From positions 1 to 5,786 of the forward strand of contig JAURNO010000144.1 of assembly GCA_030830145.1 (NCBI GenBank): DNA of 5,786 nucleotides, written 5' to 3'. The notes beneath the pieces were generated by a model, which was not told where the DNA came from, searched no databases, and was given only the letters and a program-made list of their open reading frames with translations. A program made the translations under genes and the position numbers. Shown piece by piece: positions 1-5,580 of the stretch; the stretch's first letter is position 1, and every line of letters begins with the position of its first letter. The DNA comes from Verrucomicrobiota bacterium (GTDB lineage Bacteria > Verrucomicrobiota > Verrucomicrobiia > Opitutales > Seribacteraceae).

Positions 1-861
1 GGCCGTAATCAGACAAAGCCACCAAACGTTGCTCGAAAAATCCGGCATCGTATTCTCAAAAGTGATCGCGATGGAGTCTCCGTTTGGTTTTTGCATAAAG
101 GTGAGTTCGTTTTTAAAGGGCCAGATTTTTCGCAACGAACCAATCATAAAGCCCACCAACAACCCGACCGTGACTTGGTAGTGGCGGGCAAGCAACCAAC
201 TTAAAATCCGGCTGAAACCGGTTATTCCGACCAGACATCCGGCGGCAACCATGGCGAGGGTGAAGAATTCCAGTTCCTTGATTGCGTTGATGACGTAAGC
301 GTATTGGCCCAAAACGAGCAGGATGAAGGATCCGGAAATCCCAGGCAGGATCATTGCCGTAATGGCAACCATGCCGGATAAAAAAAGGATGAGAGGAGTG
401 TGACTGCTTTCGCTTGGTGGCAACCCGACCAACCACCACGCGAAGACACTACCGACTAAGACGGAAACGAAAACTCCCAGGTTCGGTTTCAAACCCTTGA
501 GCACGATAAAAATGCTCGCAGTCACCAAGCCAAAGAACAACGACAAAAGATAAGTCTCGTGATACTCCAAGGCCCAGCTAATCAAATGGACTAAAGATGC
601 GATCGCAAAGACGATGCCGGCACCCAGAAAACCAATAAATTTCCAGGGAAGATAATCGAGAACTTCTTTCCATTGAATTTTGCAGATCATCCGCAGAAGC
701 TTCAAATTGAAGAGCTTGATCGTATTGATAAGTTCCTGATAAATTCCCATTATGAAGGCAATCGTGCCGCCGGAAACCCCGGGAACCACATCGGCGCTGC
801 CCATTAAAAAACCAGTCAAGAACAAGTACCCGCACTCCTTTACTCCACGCGTCTTTTTCAT
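1..861 (-). CDS. popT: DUF368 / PopT-family polyprenyl-phosphate transporter, 3' end cut by the window edge
   Basis: Integral membrane protein of the DUF368 family. Members were shown in other bacteria to return undecaprenyl phosphate from the outer to the inner leaflet of the cytoplasmic membrane, recycling the lipid carrier for cell-wall and surface glycans; that role here is inferred from family. Seen directly: an open frame of 287 codons from ATG (859-861) to base 1 with no stop. The N-terminus carries the hallmark GSADVVPGVSGGT (residues 21-33), and a second copy, ILPGISGSF, lies at 171-179. Hydrophobic segments fall near 74-95, 103-121, 128-146, 156-190, 199-222 and 230-243. Family members are roughly 280-310 residues, so probably only a short C-terminal piece is missing. 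There is no good Shine-Dalgarno before this ATG. A TTG three codons upstream is an alternative start, but the ATG with a Lys/Arg-rich start fits the family. It follows the secreted-protein gene after 54 nt. Confidence 0.9.
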   Translation of the reverse strand, partial: MKKTRGVKECGYLFLTGFLMGSADVVPGVSGGTIAFIMGIYQELINTIKLFNLKLLRMICKIQWKEVLDYLPWKFIGFLGAGIVFAIASLVHLISWALEYHETYLLSLFFGLVTASIFIVLKGLKPNLGVFVSVLVGSVFAWWLVGLPPSESSHTPLILFLSGMVAITAMILPGISGSFILLVLGQYAYVINAIKELEFFTLAMVAAGCLVGITGFSRILSWLLARHYQVTVGLLVGFMIGSLRKIWPFKNELTFMQKPNGDSIAITFENTMPDFSSNVWWLCLITA

Positions 862-900
862 AGGGAGCAAAAGGAACGAATCATTGGGGTCTTTTTTTCG

Positions 901-913
901 GGTATTGAATACC
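901..913. repeat. Short palindrome between the secreted-protein gene and the DUF368 gene
   Basis: Minus strand GGTATTCAATACC: six-base arms around one central base, starting two bases after the secreted-protein stop codon. It is followed by an A-run (GAAAAAAAG) rather than a T-run in the direction of transcription, so it is not a rho-independent terminator. It may be a protein binding site or chance. Confidence 0.4.
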
Positions 914-915
914 GC

Positions 916-2049
916 TCACTTGATCTCGATCTCCAAGCGGCGGTTCTTGTCGATTTCGCCACCCGACTTGTCTTGGTAGTAGTATCGGTGATACTGAAAG
1001 GGGAAGACTGCAGTGTAACTACCCACCTGCATTGAGCTGTTGCGTAAGGACTTGGGAGCAATCGTGATTTCCCTGCGACCGAAGAGCTTGCCGGAGGTTA
1101 CCGCCGATTCAATCCCCTTGGAGAAACTTAACTTCTTCTTCAGATCCACCCACTTCTCGAGATAAGGTATGGTTTCCTTAGCCCCGGAAACCGAAACCAC
1201 GTCAATGGCAGTGTCATCCACAATGGGTTCCCACTCCGCAAGCCCGTGACCTTCCTTGACGGCCATCGCTTCCGGAACGGATAGCCTCAAGGCGAGGACC
1301 GTAGGATGCTCGATTCTCGATGGATCATCCGTCTTTCCCCAAATTGCAATGCGGCGCGAACTAGCCTCAAATCCAATCTCCAGCGAAACGCCTCCCTCAA
1401 GATTGGCCTTTAGCTTAAGACGACCGAGTTTCTCGGAGGGCTCGGGCGGGCTCTCAAACCCGATGATTTTACGATAATGGTAATGATAATCGCTCCTCGT
1501 CGTATGGTAGGCATACACGGATCCTTTGGGGTGAGGTTTCGAATAATACCCATGATTGAAGTTCATGACGAGGGGGCGGCCTTGCAGGAGATTCTCACTT
1601 CCCTCCTTGAGGTAAAGATGAAATACACCGCTCCCATGAAGAGCGACGTCATGAGTGGAGGTCTCCAATACGGAATGGTAATTGGCCCACTTGCCCGAAC
1701 CAAGCGTGGGCAAGACGACTTTACCACCGGAACCGGCGGGCTTTTCACTGGTAGAGGACGGCGATGAATCGGTCCCAGCTGAAGATGCTTGGGCGGGAGC
1801 CGGTTGAGGCGAAGAAGGTGGAGAGGAAAGATTGCGGGCAAGCTCCTGAGATTCTTCGCTGAGGTCAGCCGTTTTGAGGACGAAATTCCGGCCATTCAAA
1901 AAGATCGTAACCGTCGAGGCATCACTTCTGACGAATTTTGCCTTGATCGTTCGTCCCGCCTTGTTCGTCCATTCGTGGATTTCAACCTGAGCGAAGGAAT
2001 GAGTTGCAAAGAAAACAAGCAGAAGGGGCAAACGAATCATGAATTTCAT
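916..2049 (-). CDS. Secreted protein with SHD1-like N-terminal domain and unrecognised C-terminal domain
   Basis: A 377-residue protein of unknown function. Residues 1-20 form a Sec signal peptide: basic MKFMIR, a leucine/phenylalanine core, then THSFA before Q21, so periplasmic or extracellular location is likely. Residues 23-72 resemble the bacterial SHD1-like domain (W27-T28, G32-R33, a K/V-rich strand, then LKTADLSEESQ at 58-68), common in Planctomycetes and Verrucomicrobia. A Ser/Pro/Ala linker spans about 75-109. The remainder (about 113-377) is probably a beta-rich globular domain that I do not recognise. It has two aromatic clusters, SDYHYHYRK (186-194) and FQYHRYYYQDK (351-361), and no visible catalytic triad or cysteine pair. 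The ATG at 2047-2049 gives a complete signal peptide; M4 is possible. Neither has a Shine-Dalgarno. A candidate promoter lies just upstream. Coding status is well supported; function is unknown. Confidence 0.88.
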   Translation of the reverse strand: MKFMIRLPLLLVFFATHSFAQVEIHEWTNKAGRTIKAKFVRSDASTVTIFLNGRNFVLKTADLSEESQELARNLSSPPSSPQPAPAQASSAGTDSSPSSTSEKPAGSGGKVVLPTLGSGKWANYHSVLETSTHDVALHGSGVFHLYLKEGSENLLQGRPLVMNFNHGYYSKPHPKGSVYAYHTTRSDYHYHYRKIIGFESPPEPSEKLGRLKLKANLEGGVSLEIGFEASSRRIAIWGKTDDPSRIEHPTVLALRLSVPEAMAVKEGHGLAEWEPIVDDTAIDVVSVSGAKETIPYLEKWVDLKKKLSFSKGIESAVTSGKLFGRREITIAPKSLRNSSMQVGSYTAVFPFQYHRYYYQDKSGGEIDKNRRLEIEIK

Positions 2050-2057
2050 AGTGGACT

Positions 2058-2086
2058 AATCTGAAATGGTTTTACGCATACGTCAA
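2058..2086 (-). promoter_or_regulatory. Candidate promoter for the secreted-protein gene
   Basis: Minus strand: TTGACG (2081-2086) matches five of six bases of the -35 consensus. A 17-base spacer leads to CAGATT (2058-2063), a poor -10 with three of six matches. The ATG at 2049 is eight bases further on, so a transcript from here would have almost no leader. The -35 box lies inside the inverted repeat at 2068-2089. Confidence 0.3.
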
Positions 2087-2089
2087 ACC
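2068..2089. repeat. Imperfect inverted repeat between tdk and the secreted-protein gene
   Basis: On the plus strand GGTTT (2068-2072) and ACG (2074-2076) are mirrored by CGT (2081-2083) and AAACC (2085-2089), with one symmetric mismatch per arm and a 4-base centre (CATA). There is no adjoining T-run in the transcribed direction, so it is not an intrinsic terminator. It overlaps the candidate -35 box and could be an operator or an mRNA hairpin. Confidence 0.5.
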
Positions 2090-2110
2090 TCTGCCGGAAA
2101 ACAGCTTCGA

Positions 2111-2701
2111 CTAGCTTTGACTCGGGCCCGTATCTCCCCTGGAAAAACAACTTCGGCAAAGAGAAACGTATCGTTCGTTTCCTCCGATCTCGATTTGCTG
2201 GCCTTCGGTTTCCATCCGGCCGGCCGAATCGACGCGGGCATTCATGGTCGCCTTTTTGCCACAGTGACAGATGGCCTTGATCTCTTTGATTTCGTCCGAC
2301 CAAGCCATCAAATATCGACTGCCTTCAAAAGTCTCACCCAAAAAATCAGTCCTGATTCCGTAGGTCAGTACAGGTATATTTTGCTCATCGACAACCTTGG
2401 TCAACTGATCCACCTGAGCCTTGCTCAGAAATTGAGCTTCGTCGATCAGGATGCAATCGACGGATCTCTTGCCCTGCTCGACTTTCACGAGGCCCAACAG
2501 GTCATCATCCGGGCCAAAGACCATAGCATCGTGGCCAATTCCAATTCTCGAGCGTATCTTCCCCACCCCATCCCGGTCATCAAGTTTGGCCGTGAAGAGC
2601 ATGGTGGACATTCCGCGCTCGCCATAATTATGGTTCGCCTGAAGCAAAGCGGTGGACTTGCCTGCGTTCATTGAGGAATAGTGAAAATACAACTTGGCCA
2701 T
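2111..2701 (-). CDS. tdk: Thymidine kinase
   Basis: Type II thymidine kinase, 196 residues, cytosolic. It transfers the ATP gamma-phosphate to thymidine (and deoxyuridine) to give dTMP in pyrimidine salvage. It matches the E. coli-type enzyme throughout: MAKLYFHYSSMNAGKST at 1-17 holds the P-loop (K15), DDR at 41-43 follows the second strand, LIDEAQF at 85-91 carries the predicted catalytic base E88, and YGIRTDFLGE (114-123) and the GGNERY thymidine-lid region (173-178) are intact. The structural zinc site appears as CHC at 145-147 plus CRSC at 182-185, so all ligands are cysteine where E. coli has a histidine in the last pair. The start at 2699-2701 is chosen because it reproduces the family N-terminus. 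An in-frame ATG at 2717-2719 would add MVGVSL but lies in the arm of a predicted hairpin. It begins 38 nt after the ABC-F stop, with no clear Shine-Dalgarno. Confidence 0.97.
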   Translation of the reverse strand: MAKLYFHYSSMNAGKSTALLQANHNYGERGMSTMLFTAKLDDRDGVGKIRSRIGIGHDAMVFGPDDDLLGLVKVEQGKRSVDCILIDEAQFLSKAQVDQLTKVVDEQNIPVLTYGIRTDFLGETFEGSRYLMAWSDEIKEIKAICHCGKKATMNARVDSAGRMETEGQQIEIGGNERYVSLCRSCFSRGDTGPSQS

Positions 2702-2715
2702 GAGAGAAACACCGA

Positions 2716-2731
2716 CCATTCACCCGAATGG
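2716..2731. repeat. Short hairpin between the ABC-F gene and tdk
   Basis: Minus strand CCATTC-GGGT-GAATGG: a perfect 6-bp stem with a 4-base loop. The 3' arm contains the in-frame ATG at 2717-2719, while the preferred tdk ATG (2699-2701) lies 14 bases downstream of the stem. There is no strong T-run after it, so termination is unlikely. It may mask the upstream ATG. Confidence 0.45.
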
Positions 2732-2739
2732 ATCGGATT

Positions 2740-4353
2740 TCAAGCCTCTTCGGTATCAAGTCGCTCCATGTATTCGGTCACATTGCAGGTGAGCATCCGG
2801 GTCTTATTGGGGGAAACCTCCAAAACCTTGGTCACCACGCCATCGAGAAAGAAACGATCATGACTCACGATGATGGCCGCTCCCTCAAACAAGTTCAGGG
2901 CCTCCTGTAAAACCTCCTTGCTTCGAATATCCAGGTGATTGGTCGGCTCGTCCATGATGAGAAAGTTACAAGGCTTCATCAGAAGCTTGGCCAAAGCCAC
3001 GCGGTTTCTTTCCCCACCAGAGAGAACGGAAGTCTTCTTGAACACGTCGTTCCCACTGAAAAGCAAGGCGCCAAGAGCGGCTCTTGGGTTGGCGTCCGGG
3101 TTGTCATGAAGGACTTCCTCGACCTCCGACAGCACGTCGTTTGCGGGATTCAACTCCTCGGCCTGATGCTGGGCGAAATAACCGATTACGGTATTCACCC
3201 CGAGGTCGCGGTTGCCTTCTTGGAATGGTTCGACTCCGGCAAGAATCCGAACCAAGGTCGATTTCCCCGCGCCGTTCACTCCGACCACTGCAATGCGGTC
3301 ACCTTTTTCAATCCTCAAATCCAAACCATTGAAGACCTCAAGGTCGTCATATGATTTACACAGGTTTTCGACCTCAACGACCTTTTGGCTGGCAGGTGGA
3401 GAGGGAGGGAAGCGGAAATAAATCTTTTTTTCCTCCGCCTCGACCTTTACGATCTCCATCTTATCCAAAGCCTTGATCCGGCTTTGCACCATGGCTGCTT
3501 TTTTGATGTTGGAACGGAAGCGGTTGATGAATTCTTTTTCTTTCTGGATCTCCTTTTTCTGGTTCACGGAGGCTTTTCGCTGTCTCTCGATTCTCGCGGC
3601 GCTTTCCTTCAGGAAAAACCCATAGTTTCCTTTGTAACTGTTCAAGGACCCCATCTTCAGCTCCAGGGTGCGCTCGGTCACCGCCTCAAGAAATGCCCGG
3701 TCATGGGAAATCACTAGAATCGCCCCCTGATAGCGTTTCAAATAATGCTCCAACCAATGTTGAGAAACTACGTCCAAGTGATTGGTAGGTTCGTCCAGAA
3801 TCAAAAGGGATGGTGTCTGCAGCAACAACTTACCGAGGGCGATCCGCATTTGCCAACCACCGGAAAACTCCTCCAGTTGACGATCCATGTCGGTAATCGA
3901 GAAGCCCATGCCCATCATGATCTTTTCGATCCGGGCATTCATCTTTTCCGGTTCGAAGGAAGCAAGTTGCTCTTCCCAAGCTCCCATCAGATCGATCAAG
4001 TCGTAGAATTCCTCCGTATCCGGTTCCATTTCACCAAGCTTGACCTCGGCTTCGTCCAACTTTTCCCGCAAGGATTGAACGTCTGCAAAGGCTTTGCCCG
4101 CTTCTTCGCGCAAGGAATGCCCGGAGGCCGAAATTCCGTCCTGAGGCAAGTAACCGACGGTCGCGTAATCCGGCCTCTCAATCATTCCACTGTCGGGTTT
4201 CTCCTCCCCCATTAACATCCGGAGCAAGGTCGTTTTGCCCGAACCGTTCGACCCGACCAACGCGATGCGGTCACGCGGTCCAATGGTCTCCGATATCTCT
4301 TCGAATATCTTCTTGTGCCCGTAGGCCAAGCTCACCTCCTTAATGAAAATCAT
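2740..4353 (-). CDS. ABC-F family ATPase (ribosome-associated, no membrane domain)
   Basis: A soluble ABC-F protein of 537 residues with two nucleotide-binding domains in tandem. Family members bind the ribosomal E site and relieve stalled or antibiotic-blocked translation; the exact role of this one is not deducible. Domain 1: Walker A GSNGSGKT (34-41), arm insertion about 93-140, signature FSGGW (163-167), Walker B ILDEPTNHLD (185-194), H-loop H217. The charged, Lys/Arg-rich interdomain linker (about 252-312) is the helical hairpin that contacts tRNA and the ribosome in characterised relatives. Domain 2: Walker A GVNGAGKST (358-366), signature LSGGE (444-448), Walker B IMDEPTNHLD (466-475), H-loop H498. 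It lacks the extra C-terminal coiled coil of Uup, so it is nearer the short (about 530-540) YbiT/YkpA-like size class. All ATPase motifs are intact. The ATG at 4351-4353 keeps the first strand; there is no Shine-Dalgarno before it. Confidence 0.96.
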   Translation of the reverse strand: MIFIKEVSLAYGHKKIFEEISETIGPRDRIALVGSNGSGKTTLLRMLMGEEKPDSGMIERPDYATVGYLPQDGISASGHSLREEAGKAFADVQSLREKLDEAEVKLGEMEPDTEEFYDLIDLMGAWEEQLASFEPEKMNARIEKIMMGMGFSITDMDRQLEEFSGGWQMRIALGKLLLQTPSLLILDEPTNHLDVVSQHWLEHYLKRYQGAILVISHDRAFLEAVTERTLELKMGSLNSYKGNYGFFLKESAARIERQRKASVNQKKEIQKEKEFINRFRSNIKKAAMVQSRIKALDKMEIVKVEAEEKKIYFRFPPSPPASQKVVEVENLCKSYDDLEVFNGLDLRIEKGDRIAVVGVNGAGKSTLVRILAGVEPFQEGNRDLGVNTVIGYFAQHQAEELNPANDVLSEVEEVLHDNPDANPRAALGALLFSGNDVFKKTSVLSGGERNRVALAKLLMKPCNFLIMDEPTNHLDIRSKEVLQEALNLFEGAAIIVSHDRFFLDGVVTKVLEVSPNKTRMLTCNVTEYMERLDTEEA

Positions 4354-4360
4354 GTCGTGC

Positions 4361-4389
4361 TATAAAATTCTTTACGGGCAAAACGGCAA
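4361..4389 (-). promoter_or_regulatory. Candidate promoter for the ABC-F gene (possibly with tdk)
   Basis: Minus strand: TTGCCG (4384-4389) as the -35 box (4 of 6 to TTGACA), a 17-base spacer, then TTTATA (4361-4366) as a weak -10; an overlapping TATAGC is an alternative. An A-rich run (AAAAGAAAAAAAG, about 4397-4410) lies just upstream, where an UP element would sit. Only seven bases separate the -10 from the ATG, so transcription would start at or next to the start codon. This rests on motif matching only. Confidence 0.35.
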
Positions 4390-4421
4390 CATCATTACTT
4401 TTTTTCTTTTCCAGTCCGAGC

Positions 4422-4440
4422 TTGGGCCCAATCAGCCCAA
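4422..4440. repeat. Hairpin spanning the permease stop codon
   Basis: Minus strand TTGGGC, a 7-base spacer that begins with the TGA stop, then GCCCAA: a perfect 6-bp stem with four G-C pairs. The bases after it in the transcribed direction are GCTCGGACTGG and then an A-rich tract, with no T-run. It could slow readthrough into the ABC-F gene, but a canonical terminator is not visible. Confidence 0.4.
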
Positions 4441-5580
4441 CGACTTGCCCACCGGTTTGCACAGTCCTAGAAATACGGGTAAAACCGATACGAATCCGGC
4501 TACTCCGAGAATGGCAAGCAGAACGCTTTGATCCGAGAGTTGGTAAGGATTGACTTGATCCAAAGCAACCAAACCCGAATCGAAACCAGCCAAAACAAAG
4601 ACAAACTCATGCGTGAACTCGGCCAATAAAACGGCGCAATAAAAAGCAACCCCAAGCAACACCAGGCTCTCCACGAGATAACGGATCGCCAGGTGAAGAG
4701 AACTCAACCCAAAGCTCTTGAACAAAGCGGTGGCAAAAATATTTTGCCTATACTCGAAAACCGCGATTGAACCGAAGATCAATATGACAAGCAACCCAAC
4801 GAAGGCCCCTCCCAAAGCTTGGGCCTTTATTCTAGTTTGCTTCAATTCCTTGAGTTCTCCCACCCATTGCACCGGGCTAGTCAAATTGTATCGTTGAAAC
4901 CCTTCCTCCTCCAAAACTGCCTCCATTGATTCGATCACTTGATCGAGCTTGCCCGGTTCGTCCGACACGTAAAAAAGGGACTCCTGCATACCCTTCAGCC
5001 CGATGGCATCAATCTTGGAAGCTGGTATGAAAAGTACGGGTTTGCTCAATGTGACGAACCTCAAAACGGGGGGAGGATAAACCACAACCGAGTCAAAAAA
5101 ATGATCCCTCAGTTGAACCCGTTCGATCAAAGACTCGGGATAACCGTGGGCCAAAAGGAAAGCATCCGTTGGCAATCGATCGAACCCCACAATTATTTCC
5201 GACAAGGCGGGCAAGGCATCCTCCCCGTAAACGACGACGCGGACTTTCTCTCCGCTCGAAAGCTCGGCCAAGGAGAACAGAAACGAAAAAGGAAAAAAAA
5301 GCCCGTCCTCGGCCAATGGCTCGAACAAGGCGCTTAATTCGGGTCTCAAGGTACCATTGCCGGAAGGAGAAGTCCGCAAAATCATGGAATTAATTCCAAA
5401 ACTTTCGATTTTCTTTTGGATCGCCTTTTCTCCAAGAATGAAGCCTGCCTGCATCAACAGAAACAAAAGACACAAAGAAACGGCAATCAACACCCGGGCC
5501 AAAACCGCCCCGGGCGTTTCAAGCCACCTCTTCGATATGTCTTTCGACAGGTAAACGGCGATTAAAATCAATGATCTCAT
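4432..5580 (-). CDS. FtsX/MacB-like ABC transporter permease
   Basis: Membrane subunit of an ABC system, 382 residues. It has the FtsX/MacB/LolC-type layout: a cytoplasmic amphipathic N-terminus (1-22), TM1 about 26-49, a large extracytoplasmic domain about 50-255, then TM2 about 256-276, TM3 about 299-321 and TM4 about 351-374. The loop after TM2, with EYRQNIFATALFKSFG (276-291), matches the coupling region that docks on the ATPase in this superfamily (consensus like RRREIGLLKALG). Such type VII ABC systems do mechanical work across the membrane, extracting lipoproteins, expelling peptides or activating hydrolases, rather than simple uptake. The substrate here cannot be told. The start is fixed by GAGGAG placed 7 nt upstream and by the expected N-terminal helix, and it makes the gene overlap the partner ATPase by 62 nt. 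The C-terminus ends with a short basic tail. Confidence 0.88.
   Translation of the reverse strand: MRSLILIAVYLSKDISKRWLETPGAVLARVLIAVSLCLLFLLMQAGFILGEKAIQKKIESFGINSMILRTSPSGNGTLRPELSALFEPLAEDGLFFPFSFLFSLAELSSGEKVRVVVYGEDALPALSEIIVGFDRLPTDAFLLAHGYPESLIERVQLRDHFFDSVVVYPPPVLRFVTLSKPVLFIPASKIDAIGLKGMQESLFYVSDEPGKLDQVIESMEAVLEEEGFQRYNLTSPVQWVGELKELKQTRIKAQALGGAFVGLLVILIFGSIAVFEYRQNIFATALFKSFGLSSLHLAIRYLVESLVLLGVAFYCAVLLAEFTHEFVFVLAGFDSGLVALDQVNPYQLSDQSVLLAILGVAGFVSVLPVFLGLCKPVGKSLG

Noticed and set aside
113..835. Minus-strand open frames at 113-439 and 578-835
   Set aside because: They are out-of-frame readings of the DUF368 gene, whose own frame is open from 861 to 1 with both family motifs.
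1563..1895. Minus-strand open frame of 110 codons inside the secreted-protein gene
   Set aside because: Out of frame with a gene that has a signal peptide and an SHD1-like domain; low-complexity Pro/Leu/Arg composition.
2066..2674. Plus-strand open frame of 202 codons
   Set aside because: It lies antisense to tdk, whose motifs are all intact; its translation resembles no protein family and it has no ribosome binding site.
3745..4215. Plus-strand open frame of 156 codons
   Set aside because: Antisense to the ABC-F gene, which has complete motifs; a shadow of its codon bias.
4397..4440. Possible intrinsic terminator after the permease gene
   Set aside because: A 6-bp G+C-rich stem exists, but in the transcribed direction it is followed by an A-rich, not T-rich, tract. 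On the plus strand the T-tract precedes the stem.
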